Of a stretch of 64,000 bases of DNA, positions 1 to 7,839 are shown piece after piece (the first letter of the stretch is position 1; every line of letters starts with the position of its first letter). The position numbers and the translations under genes were made by a program. Source of the DNA: Chryseolinea serpens (lineage in GTDB: Bacteria > Bacteroidota > Bacteroidia > Cytophagales > Cyclobacteriaceae); the NCBI RefSeq assembly GCF_900129725.1, contig NZ_FQWQ01000001.1, forward strand, positions 2,604,001 to 2,668,000, written 5' to 3'. Below the pieces are notes generated by a model, which saw only the letters and a program-made list of their open reading frames with translations, ran no database searches and was not told the origin of the DNA.

Positions 1-18
1 TTGGTTTGAGATGAACTC

Positions 19-43
19 AAAAAAAGAGGCTCGCGCCTCTTTT
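19..43 (-). terminator. Intrinsic terminator hairpin (leftward)
   Basis: A 9-bp perfect stem (22-30 with 35-43, 4-nt loop) is flanked by A/T runs, so that reading leftward it is a GC stem followed by seven T. It sits directly behind the short copy of the tRNA-Lys 3' end at 42-60, as if it once terminated a tRNA transcript. Confidence 0.6.
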
Positions 44-60
44 GTGATCCCGCTGGGATT
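42..60 (-). repeat. 19-bp copy of the tRNA-Lys 3' end
   Basis: Bases 42-60 are identical to 226-244, which is the acceptor and part of the T-arm of tRNA-Lys plus three flanking bases. No D-arm or anticodon arm accompanies it, so it is a fragment. It may be a remnant of a tandem tRNA or a scar of site-specific recombination at the tRNA; no integrase is in the window. Confidence 0.6.
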
Positions 61-125
61 ACCTTCGGTGATCCCAGGAAACTCAGTGTGGGAAGAACAA
101 AACAATGTGTCGCGCTTCGCTTGCA

Positions 126-187
126 TTTTTTATTTTATCCCGTCGGCCTCACGCGAGGCGCTTGGTCCGCCCGGATAAAATAAAAAA
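126..187. repeat. Inverted repeat with nested hairpin
   Basis: Outer arms 126-140 and 173-187 are a perfect 15-bp inverted repeat of A/T-rich sequence; inside, 146-150 and 155-159 form a second short stem. The right arm overlaps the T-tract of the tRNA-Lys terminator. Function unknown. Confidence 0.55.
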
Positions 188-208
188 CGCCCCGAGAGGC
201 TCGGGGCG
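181..208 (-). terminator. Terminator of tRNA-Lys
   Basis: The stem 188-196 / 200-208 is 9 bp, GC-rich and perfect with a 3-nt loop. Read leftward it is followed by six T. It lies 20 bp behind the 3' end of tRNA-Lys in the right orientation. Confidence 0.8.
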
Positions 209-228
209 CATGGTTCTAATCTTACTTG

Positions 229-301
229 TGATCCCGCTGGGATTCGAACCCAGGACCCATACATTAAAAGTGTATTGCTCTACCAACTGAGCTACGGAAT
301 C
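229..301 (-). tRNA. tRNA-Lys (anticodon TTT)
   Basis: Cloverleaf is complete: acceptor stem 295-301 with 230-236 (7 bp, one G-T), D-arm with GTAGCTCAGTTGGTAGAGC, anticodon loop CTTTTAA giving anticodon TTT, and T-arm CTGGG-TTCGAAT-CCCAG. Discriminator base is A (229). CCA is not encoded. A strong promoter lies at 357-387 and a terminator at 181-208. Confidence 0.96.
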
Positions 302-356
302 CTCATTCAATCACGTCCATTTGCCTGTTTAGAGCGCTTTTCCGTAATTGAGGACG

Positions 357-387
357 CAAAGGTAACAGGATATAAAAAATATGCAAA
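357..387 (-). promoter_or_regulatory. Bacteroidota-type promoter for tRNA-Lys
   Basis: On the minus strand TTTG (384-387) is followed after 19 bp by TACCTTTG (357-364), matching the Bacteroidota housekeeping consensus TTTG / TAnnTTTG. It points at tRNA-Lys about 55 bp downstream and overlaps the first codons of the divergent gene at 381. Confidence 0.65.
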
Positions 388-1115
388 GTCGGGTTCTAAA
401 ATTTCTCGCCATTCTGGGGTTAACTTTATTTTTCGGGGCTGGCAGCCTCCACGCGCAGGTGGGCCGCTTCCGTTTGCAGCAGGCCGACTCGCTGTATGGC
501 AAAAAAAAATACACCCAATCGCTGGACCACTACGCGTCCATCCTAAGCCAGCACGAATATTCACCCGCCATGCTCCTCAAGATGGCCTATATCGAAGAGG
601 GCCTCAACCGCATCGGCCCAGCCCTCTATTACCTCAATCTTTATTACCTGGCCAGCAACGACAAACAGGTGCTGGATAAAATGGAGGAACTGGCCACCAA
701 ATACAACCTCAAGGGCTACGACCACACCGACGCCGACCGCTTTCTCACCTTCTACCACGACTATTACCTGCCCCTTTCCATCGGCCTGGCGGCCCTGGCC
801 CTGCTGCTCCTCAGCATCACCTTTGCCCTGCGCCGCCGTGGACGCAGCCCGATCGCCGTGGGCATCGTGTCCATGCTGGTGCTGCTCGTCCTGGTTGTCC
901 ACATAAACCTGGGTGAAAAACCCAGCACGGGCATCGTGGGCAACGCCAACACCTACCTCATGGACGGCCCCTCGCCGGGCGCTGCCGTTATCAGCGTCAT
1001 CGACGAAGGCCACCGCGTAGAGATCGTCGGCCACCGCGACGTCTGGGTCCAGGTGATGTGGAATGGCACCACGGCCTACATAAAAGGAAACAATCTCCTG
1101 TCCGTCAGCCTGTAA
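381..1115 (+). CDS. Membrane protein with TPR-like region and SH3 domain (BatE-like)
   Basis: 244 aa. A signal peptide ends near residue 25 (LHAQ). Residues 30-110 are helical and TPR-like, two hydrophobic segments at about 130-150 and 157-175 flank a basic RRRGR loop, and residues 186-243 look like a bacterial SH3 domain (NANTYLMDGPSPGA, then VWVQVMWNGTTAYIKG). This order (TPR, two membrane helices, SH3) is that of BatE-type proteins of Bacteroidota aerotolerance operons. The Bat neighbours (BatA-D, MoxR) are absent here, so the exact role is open; envelope location is inferred. It stands alone between tRNA-Lys and a convergent T9SS cargo gene. Confidence 0.8.
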   Translation: MQSRVLKFLAILGLTLFFGAGSLHAQVGRFRLQQADSLYGKKKYTQSLDHYASILSQHEYSPAMLLKMAYIEEGLNRIGPALYYLNLYYLASNDKQVLDKMEELATKYNLKGYDHTDADRFLTFYHDYYLPLSIGLAALALLLLSITFALRRRGRSPIAVGIVSMLVLLVLVVHINLGEKPSTGIVGNANTYLMDGPSPGAAVISVIDEGHRVEIVGHRDVWVQVMWNGTTAYIKGNNLLSVSL

Positions 1116-1216
1116 AGGCCGCCGGCGAACACAAATGCCGCTATATTTTTTCTGGAATTATCTAAGACACGCTGGAACGCCAGGCACCCTGGCTACTGGC
1201 TACTGACTACTAAACC

Positions 1217-3925
1217 TCACCGATTATTCGATTGATGATCATAGAATGAAAGGGTGATCACCCCCTTATATTCTTTATTAGAATACTTCAGCAAATAATA
1301 ATACATCCCCGCCGCCTCACTGTCGGCATACCATCGGAAGTCACGCGAGGTGCTTTCAAATACCTGGCGGCCCCAGCGGTTGTAGATGGCGATGCCTTCA
1401 AACACGCCCACGCAGTTGTCGCGGGGCAGGATGTTCACCAGCTGGCCCGTTGATTCGTCCAGCCGCACCATGGCGAAGAAGTCGTTGTAGTTGTCGCCGT
1501 TGGGGGTGATGAAGTTGGGGGGCAGGAAATCGCGGCTGTCGTGTTCAACGTCTTTGATGGTGATGTCCACTGCCACCGTGTCGCCTTTGGTGTTGAAGCA
1601 GCGGTCGTCAGTCACGTTGAAGGTAAAGGTGTAGTGATTTTCGTAGACACCATCCAAAAAGATGTCACACTCGGGTTTCCAGGAAAAGGTGGTTTCGGCT
1701 GAGCCCCGTCCCGTGCCTTCGGCGAAGATGTAGCCGGTGGGGGGCACGTTGCCTTCCGCTTTGATCAGGTCGATGGTCAGCATATCGGGTTGTGGCGCAT
1801 TGTCGGGGTCTGTGCCCACCAGGCCGAGCGTGATTTGCTGACCCAATTCCACGGTCATGGCGTTGTTCACAAACTGGATCTGTTGGTTCAGGTTGTTCAC
1901 CAGCAAGGTGGGCTGGTTATTGTCGGGAGGCTCCACGATCACGCTCACGTCGAGCGTGTCGGCCTTGTAGAACCGGCATTTGTTGGCGTTGTCCACCACC
2001 AGGAATTCGAACAGGAACGTGTCTTTCACACCGAGGTTGATCTTATCGCAGAAGATATTCCATTTGAAGAGCGAGCTGATCTGCCCCCTGCCGTTGCTGC
2101 CGGGAAACTCGATGTTGTAGTCGGCCATATCAAAGCCCACCCCCTTCCCGCTCAGCACGATGAAGTCGTTGTCGCCATCCTTTCCGAACACATTGAACGA
2201 CAGCGTCTCATTCACCTTTCGCGTCAGGCCCAGCACGCGTCGTTCGGCGGGGTTGGCGGTCAGGTCCGAGTCGATGATGGGATCCAGGTTGCCGGGCAGT
2301 TTCACTTTGAGGTTGAACACCCTTTTGTCGGGGTGGTTGAAATTGCAGTGGTCGAGGTCCTCCAGTGTGAACGTTATTTTAAAGTCGGTGCCATGGGTAA
2401 AATCATAGACGTCACAATGCGTGTCCCATTGCAATTGTGCCTGATATTCTCCGGCAACATTCTTCACCTGCACGACCTTCATGCCCACATCTTCGAGGCG
2501 AAAGTCTGCGATCACGCCGAACACGAGCATGTCACCATCCAGGTCAACACCATCGAGGTCCCACGTTCGCACATCACCTTCATTCACGGTCTCGGTCACG
2601 TCGGCGACAGGGACGACAAAATGCGCGTCGTTGTTTGCCGGCGGTTGAATATTGACGGTCACTTTCAGCGTGTCGCTCATGGGCAAACTGCAGGCGTCGT
2701 CGTAGGCAATGATCCCGATCTGGAAAGGTCCTTCCAGGTATGGGCATTCCGGGAAACAGATGCGGAATTGTTGTGTGCTGCCGTTTATCAGCGTCGCCTC
2801 TGTCGAAGCCGGCAATACGCCGCTCACGTCTTTGTCGAAGCCCAGCGCGATCGCCTGGATGTGGATTTTCTCTGTGAAGTTGTCCACCACATTCGAAGCA
2901 TCCGGATCCGAAACCTCTACCATGATGCAACGGTCGGCATCGGCGGTGGTGTTGCTAAAGGTCACGTTCATCGTGTTGTCGTAGGCGAAGGTGGCGTCGG
3001 CCAGCTTCTTGCCCAGGATCTGGGGTGGTTCGTCGTGGGCGCATTGGTCGACCACCAGCAGTTGAAAATCGCGGCGCACTTCGCCGATCTTTTTGCCGTC
3101 GCGAAACTCTTCACACCTCACGGCAAACACAAAAAGTCCCTGCACGGTGGGCGTCACCGTCAGAAAACCTGAGCGGGTGATGCGCATGTCCGGGTTGCCC
3201 TTCATGATGTTGTTGATCCCAAACCCATCGCGGTATGACACCAGCGGATAGGGCGCAGGCTGCAGTGGTGGCACGGCGATGATCGAATGCGTGCTGAGGG
3301 GAGTCACCAGCGTATAGACCAGCGAGTCGCCGTCGTCGTCAATGCCGCCAAAGTTCACATAATATTTTCTGTAGGGACAAGCGTAGTCACTCAGGGGAGG
3401 AAAAAGGTGGGGTGACGAGTCGATGAACTTCTGGCCGTTCTTGGTCACGGCGGGGAACTCCAGGTAAAAAGTCTGTCCGGCCGCGTTGGAGCTAATGGCG
3501 GGGTCGTCGCTGAAAATATTAACAATAGCATAATTTCGGCAGCAGCGTTCCCAGGTGAGATAGTACCCAAAAGGACTGTCGTACCGGTCCGGCGAAAGCG
3601 TCACGGTGGTGGTATACACCAGCTTGGATGTCTGCAGGTCGGAGGTCGAGCACGACGGCTGTGTGTACAGCACCGGGGTTTCACTAAAGCCGCTAAAAAA
3701 GATGTTATCCATCAGGGCATTGTCGCTCTTCCGGTAGATGGCTGCCTCGATGTTGATGTCTTTGGCCCCGGGCGAGCCGTTGCGCTGGTCGAAATAGATG
3801 ATGAGGTTCACCTGGTACAGGTTGTCATGGAGGTATTGGATCTCAAACTCACCCCCCACAATGTGCGAGGCCGCTGCTGGCAGCATGGCCAAAGCACCCA
3901 AAAGCAAGATCAATAGCCGTTTCAT
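1217..3925 (-). CDS. Gliding-motility-associated (CHU_C) T9SS type B cargo protein
   Basis: 902 aa. The signal peptide is followed by SHIVGGEFEIQYL, the typical N-terminus of a large Bacteroidota secreted family. The body is a series of cadherin/Ig-like repeats: segments with FxVTDD and DxDGD patterns recur about every 110 residues (D-rich, presumably calcium binding). The C-terminal ~85 residues (LPPNFITPNGDNYNDFF, then GIAIYNRWGRQVFES, then GMYYYLLKY) are the CHU_C / T9SS type B sorting domain, so the protein is expected to be exported by the type IX system and attached to the surface. Likely adhesin-like; ligand unknown. It is convergent with the gene at 381 and divergent from rlmD. Confidence 0.9.
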   Translation of the reverse strand: MKRLLILLLGALAMLPAAASHIVGGEFEIQYLHDNLYQVNLIIYFDQRNGSPGAKDINIEAAIYRKSDNALMDNIFFSGFSETPVLYTQPSCSTSDLQTSKLVYTTTVTLSPDRYDSPFGYYLTWERCCRNYAIVNIFSDDPAISSNAAGQTFYLEFPAVTKNGQKFIDSSPHLFPPLSDYACPYRKYYVNFGGIDDDGDSLVYTLVTPLSTHSIIAVPPLQPAPYPLVSYRDGFGINNIMKGNPDMRITRSGFLTVTPTVQGLFVFAVRCEEFRDGKKIGEVRRDFQLLVVDQCAHDEPPQILGKKLADATFAYDNTMNVTFSNTTADADRCIMVEVSDPDASNVVDNFTEKIHIQAIALGFDKDVSGVLPASTEATLINGSTQQFRICFPECPYLEGPFQIGIIAYDDACSLPMSDTLKVTVNIQPPANNDAHFVVPVADVTETVNEGDVRTWDLDGVDLDGDMLVFGVIADFRLEDVGMKVVQVKNVAGEYQAQLQWDTHCDVYDFTHGTDFKITFTLEDLDHCNFNHPDKRVFNLKVKLPGNLDPIIDSDLTANPAERRVLGLTRKVNETLSFNVFGKDGDNDFIVLSGKGVGFDMADYNIEFPGSNGRGQISSLFKWNIFCDKINLGVKDTFLFEFLVVDNANKCRFYKADTLDVSVIVEPPDNNQPTLLVNNLNQQIQFVNNAMTVELGQQITLGLVGTDPDNAPQPDMLTIDLIKAEGNVPPTGYIFAEGTGRGSAETTFSWKPECDIFLDGVYENHYTFTFNVTDDRCFNTKGDTVAVDITIKDVEHDSRDFLPPNFITPNGDNYNDFFAMVRLDESTGQLVNILPRDNCVGVFEGIAIYNRWGRQVFESTSRDFRWYADSEAAGMYYYLLKYSNKEYKGVITLSFYDHQSNNR

Positions 3926-4002
3926 AGTCCCCTCAAAGAGATTAAATATAGGGATAAAGCCGACAGCAGAAAACCCCCTGATTTGCGTAATTTGACCACC
4001 CG

Positions 4003-5439
4003 ATGAAAAAAGGAGACGTACTCGAGAATATTGTAGTCGAAACCATGGCCGCCGAAGGCAAATGTGTTTCCCGGATTGATGGATTGGTATTGTTTATGGA
4101 AGGCGGCGCCCCCGGCGACACCGTCGATGTGCAGCTCACCAAAATCAAAAGTTCATTTTTAGAGGGCCGGGTCACCACCGTCAAACAGCTGTCGCCCAGC
4201 CGAAGCCAGCCGTTTTGCACCCATTTTGGCCTCTGCGGGGGCTGTTCGTGGCAGCACATTGGCTATGATGCTCAATTAGTATATAAGCAAAAACAGGTGG
4301 CCGACAACCTGCAACGCCTGGGCGGCCTGGAGCTGCCTCCCCTCCAAACCATCGTGCCCTCGGCCAAAACACGGTTCTATCGCAACAAGCTGGACTACAC
4401 TTTTTCCGCTCAACGCTGGCTCACGCGCGAGGAAATGGAGAAAAAGAAAGCGCTCGAAAACCCAGCAGAAGCCATGCCTCCCCAGCCGGCCCTGGGCTAC
4501 CACATCCCACGCAAATACGACCTCGTTTTCGATGTCACCGAGTGCCACCTCCAGCCCGATCCCAGCAATGCCATCCGCCTGGCCGTGAAGGACGAGGCGC
4601 TCAAAGCCGGTATCGTCTTTTTCGACCTCCGCAAACAAGTGGGCTTCCTCCGCACCATCACCATCCGCACGGCCAACACCGGCGAGGTGATGATCATCCT
4701 GCAGGTGACCTACGACAAAATGGAATGGACAGAAAAAATCCTGCGCCGGCTCGAAAAGGATTTCCCCCAGATCACATCGTTCAACTATATCATCAACGGC
4801 AAAAAGAACGACACCTTCCACGACCTCGACATCATCTGCTGGAAGGGCAACCCCTACATCACCGAACAGATGCCCAAACCCGACGGCAGTGGCGTGCTTC
4901 AATTCCGGGTCGGTCCCAAGTCGTTTTATCAGACCAATTCAGATCAAGCCTATCAACTTTATAAATTGGCCTGGGAGATGGCCGAGCTCAAAGGCCACGA
5001 GCGCGTCTATGATTTGTATACGGGCACGGGAACCATCGCCAACTTCGTAGCTGCCCAGGCCCAGAAAGTGGTAGGGCTGGAATACGTTGCGGCCGCCATC
5101 GAAGATGCGAAGGTGAACTCGCGCATCAACAACATCACCAACACCGACTTCTACGCCGGCGACATCAAGGATCTGCTCGACGAATCCTTTCTTTCCCAAC
5201 ACGGCACCCCCGACACGATCATCACCGATCCGCCGCGCGCCGGCATGCACGAAGCCGTCTGCGGCATGATCCTCAAAGCCGCGCCCCAACGCATCGTCTA
5301 TGTGAGCTGCAACCCCGCCACGCAAGCCCGCGACCTGAGCATCCTCGCCGACCAGTATGAAATTCTGAGGGTGCAGCCCGTAGATATGTTTCCGCATACG
5401 GTGCATGTGGAAAATATTGTTAGCCTCAGGAAAAAGTAA
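4003..5439 (+). CDS. rlmD: 23S rRNA (uracil-5-)-methyltransferase RlmD (RumA/TrmA family)
   Basis: 478 aa. SAM-dependent methyltransferase that makes 5-methyluridine in 23S rRNA. An N-terminal TRAM domain (about 1-60) is followed by the [4Fe-4S] ligands C72, C78, C81 (CGGCSWQH) and C181. The Rossmann fold carries YDLYTGTGTIANFVA and DPPRAGM; the catalytic cysteine is C436 in YVSCNPATQ, and the C-terminal glutamate lies in HVENIVSL. Length is normal for the family. RlmD versus RlmC/TrmA assignment rests on the TRAM domain and Fe-S cysteines. Transcribed divergently from the T9SS gene. Confidence 0.9.
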   Translation: MKKGDVLENIVVETMAAEGKCVSRIDGLVLFMEGGAPGDTVDVQLTKIKSSFLEGRVTTVKQLSPSRSQPFCTHFGLCGGCSWQHIGYDAQLVYKQKQVADNLQRLGGLELPPLQTIVPSAKTRFYRNKLDYTFSAQRWLTREEMEKKKALENPAEAMPPQPALGYHIPRKYDLVFDVTECHLQPDPSNAIRLAVKDEALKAGIVFFDLRKQVGFLRTITIRTANTGEVMIILQVTYDKMEWTEKILRRLEKDFPQITSFNYIINGKKNDTFHDLDIICWKGNPYITEQMPKPDGSGVLQFRVGPKSFYQTNSDQAYQLYKLAWEMAELKGHERVYDLYTGTGTIANFVAAQAQKVVGLEYVAAAIEDAKVNSRINNITNTDFYAGDIKDLLDESFLSQHGTPDTIITDPPRAGMHEAVCGMILKAAPQRIVYVSCNPATQARDLSILADQYEILRVQPVDMFPHTVHVENIVSLRKK

Positions 5440-5454
5440 TCGCACGCCATCGTC

Positions 5455-6147
5455 ATGTACCTCCACCAGGCACAGCTTGAAAGAATTAAAATAAAATTAG
5501 AGGAAGCGAAACGGGTCGACTTCCAATGCAAAGTATTTGGAGCCAACCGACATAAATACAGACTCGGCAAAACCGCCAGTCTTCAGGCGGTGGAGCAATT
5601 TGAAAATCAATACTCCATTCAGCTCCCGGAATGCTACAAGGCGTTCATTCTCAACATTGGAAATGGCGGTGAGTCCTACGCTAATTCTGCAGCAGGACCA
5701 TTCTATGGAATCTATCCTTTAGGGAAAAATGTGAACGAGTTGATCTTTTCTGAAACTGAAAAGTATATCCATCAGCCACCGGTCATCTTCCCCGACATGT
5801 CCGATGAATACTGGAAAATGCTTAACCAATCTATTGAGGAGAACGAGAGTATGACCGATGAAGCGTATGAAACGGAAATCGGAAAGATCTTCGGAGGACT
5901 CCTGCCGATAGGCTCGCAAGGGTGTACGTACATTCACGCCATCGTCGTCAATGGAATACATAAAGGCCGAGTGGTGAATCTCGATCTGGACAGACAAAAG
6001 CCACGCTTCACGTTCGAATCTAATTTTCTGGACTGGTACGAACGATGGCTGGACGAAGTCATCTCGGGGCAGCTTATCACGAAGTCGCCAAGCTGGTTCG
6101 GCTACGCCATGAGAGGTGAAGACAACAAGTTACCAAAGACAAAATAG
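5455..6147 (+). CDS. SMI1/KNR4 family protein
   Basis: 230 aa. The segment FENQYSIQLPECYKAFILNIGNGGE (about residues 45-70) and the later GxGGLLPIGSQGCTYI are characteristic of the SMI1/KNR4 (SUKH) fold. Family members are often immunity proteins of toxin systems, but many are stand-alone and of unknown role. No toxin gene is adjacent; the gene starts 15 bp after rlmD and may be co-transcribed. Base composition is clearly lower in GC than rlmD, which hints at separate ancestry. Confidence 0.8.
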   Translation: MYLHQAQLERIKIKLEEAKRVDFQCKVFGANRHKYRLGKTASLQAVEQFENQYSIQLPECYKAFILNIGNGGESYANSAAGPFYGIYPLGKNVNELIFSETEKYIHQPPVIFPDMSDEYWKMLNQSIEENESMTDEAYETEIGKIFGGLLPIGSQGCTYIHAIVVNGIHKGRVVNLDLDRQKPRFTFESNFLDWYERWLDEVISGQLITKSPSWFGYAMRGEDNKLPKTK

Positions 6148-6167
6148 TCGCGGAAATAAAAAGTATT

Positions 6168-6265
6168 GGCGGCCCCCTCGTACCTCGGGCCGGGCTATCC
6201 ATTCCAAGTCCGGCCACGCCCAAGTCCTACACACTTCGGGCTTTCCATTTCTATCCCTGGCCGGG
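6168..6265 (-). ncRNA. Structured RNA-like repeat element, copy 1
   Basis: Read on the minus strand this 98-nt element shares its ends and core with 39087-39263: a CCGGCCA / TGGCCGG stem pair, GGATAGAAnTGGAAAGCCCGA, GGACTTGGAAnnGATAGCCCG and CGAGGTACGAGGG followed by a GCCGCC end. The two copies differ mainly in the length of two inserts, which in the other copy are hairpins. That pattern fits a folded RNA or a dispersed palindromic element; it resembles repeated intergenic elements I associate with Bacteroidota (Flavo-1-like), an assignment I cannot verify. Confidence 0.55.
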
Positions 6266-6373
6266 CACTTTTGATGAGCCTGATAAAAATATCATGCACG
6301 GCTCATAAAAGTATCTAGGCAAGTGATACCGTTATGAAGAGTAGTGACGAAAATATCGTGATCTCCGATGAGC

Positions 6374-6721
6374 ATCACGGCCGAAGTCAGGGCTAAAGCC
6401 CGTGATTTAGATATGGCTTGTGTACCCCGGACTAAAGTCCGGGGTTATTCATATTTCCCTTCGAAGGATATGTACATGGACAAGGGCTAAAAGCCGGGGT
6501 TATTGATTCGTTTTTTCAATTTCCCTGCTTACTTAAGAGTGATGCGTCTACCAGTCAAATTTCTGTTCGCTCAGAACGAGGCCCTTCATTAGTCGAGTAA
6601 GACGGAGGTTTTCAATAATCCAATTCAAATGAAATCTGATCAACCCGGCTCAATGCATCTGAATAACCCTGGCCTTTAGGCCAGGGTTAACAACAACTCA
6701 TCACTAGGGCTTTAGCCCTGA
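6374..6721. repeat. REP-like palindromes as an inverted pair in a gene-free region
   Basis: The gap 6148-6777 has no plausible gene. It holds palindromes with CTTTAG/CTAAAG cores: 6388-6402, 6424-6446, 6482-6502 (partial), 6662-6690 and 6706-6721. The left block (about 6374-6456) and right block (about 6656-6728) are inverted copies of one bipartite unit: GAATAACCC-palindrome, a 20-25-nt spacer, then ATCAC-GGGCTTTAGCCCTGA-C. A related palindrome is at 45355-45383. This looks like REP/BIME elements spread by Y1 (RAYT) transposases; none is in the window. Confidence 0.65.
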
Positions 6722-6777
6722 CCTCGCCGCTAGAATGCCCGACGCGGCTATCAATAATCATGAAGCTATCGCGATGA

Positions 6778-7752
6778 TTAATTTGTCTGCTCCACTGCCC
6801 TGGGAATGAACGTGCTTGCCACCTTATTATCCACCGGCTTCAGCGTTCTCAAAAAAGCATAGATCGCTTTCAGGTCCTGCTCCGACATGTTCGCATACGC
6901 CTCCCACGGCATGTGACTCCCTTCCGGTCCCTTTCCCAACTTAAACCGCTGCACGAACTGCTCCGGCGTCCACGTATAGATGCGGCCTGTCGTGGCATGA
7001 GGGGTGAGGTTGGGGGTGATGAAGGTACCCGTTTCTGTTTCCATTGGACTGCCACCGGCAAACGGCTCCCCTACAAAATTGCCCGTCTCATCGCGCTTCG
7101 TATGACACGCGCGGCAATTTGCCATGGCCTGCACCAGGTACTCGCCATAGACCGACGACGAATCATGTGCCACCGCAGGCAGCACATCGGGCTTCAGGTT
7201 GGGTTCGAGCAAGAACCGCGAGATCAATTTTCCCAACAGGTTCAGGTCGCGTTCGGGCACTTCATTTTTCACGGGGGGGGTCGACCGCAGGTAAGAGATC
7301 ACCGCCGTCAGGTCCTCGTCGTTCATCGACTGAAACATCATGAAGGGGGCCAGGGCGTGGTCGTTGTGGTTCACGCCATAGCGGATCGCCCGGGCTACCT
7401 GCTCGTCGCTGAGCCGCCCGAGGCCCGTTTCCTTGTCGGGTGTGATGTTGGGGGTATAGAAGGTTGCCACCGGCGTCTTAAACTCCACGCCCCCGCTCAT
7501 CGGCGTGCTGCCGGGGTCGTTGCCTTGGCGGGCAATGGCCTCCTTGCTGGCGTGGCACGTCCAGCAGTGGGCCGGGCCTTTCACAATATACCGGCCACGG
7601 GCAATCACGGCCGTATCCCGGCTTGCCGTGATGCCGGTGGGTGGCGCCTGGAAGGTGCGTTTGTAGCTAACCTCGATATAGACAACAAATACCAGGACGA
7701 TGGCCACCAGGAAGCCCACGATCTTGCCGGTGATCTTCAGAAATCGTTTCAT
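6778..7752 (-). CDS. Membrane-anchored dihaem cytochrome c
   Basis: 324 aa. An N-terminal membrane anchor (about 10-26) precedes two cytochrome c domains with haem motifs CWTCH (63-67) and CRACH (213-217). Likely Met axial ligands lie in the MMFQSMN and HMPW regions. Such dihaem proteins carry electrons in the periplasm, often for PQQ/alcohol or sugar dehydrogenases; the partner is not visible here. The start at 7752 (MKRFLK) is chosen because the reading frame continues upstream to 8202 only as an antisense shadow of the AraC-type gene. Divergent from that regulator, which could control it. Confidence 0.88.
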   Translation of the reverse strand: MKRFLKITGKIVGFLVAIVLVFVVYIEVSYKRTFQAPPTGITASRDTAVIARGRYIVKGPAHCWTCHASKEAIARQGNDPGSTPMSGGVEFKTPVATFYTPNITPDKETGLGRLSDEQVARAIRYGVNHNDHALAPFMMFQSMNDEDLTAVISYLRSTPPVKNEVPERDLNLLGKLISRFLLEPNLKPDVLPAVAHDSSSVYGEYLVQAMANCRACHTKRDETGNFVGEPFAGGSPMETETGTFITPNLTPHATTGRIYTWTPEQFVQRFKLGKGPEGSHMPWEAYANMSEQDLKAIYAFLRTLKPVDNKVASTFIPRAVEQTN

Positions 7753-7839
7753 GTTCTTTTTTCTTTTTAGGTATGAACACGAAACCATAGGCCACCCCAA
7801 TCCGTGTAATTTGCGACAATCCAAAACCCCCTCACGCCA

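Noticed and set aside
1790-3172. 460-codon frame opposite the T9SS gene
   Set aside because: Shadow of the 902-aa protein; composition is that of reversed codons.
5455-6147. Toxin-immunity pair around the SMI1/KNR4 gene
   Set aside because: Neither neighbour is a toxin; rlmD is a housekeeping gene and the downstream gap is non-coding.
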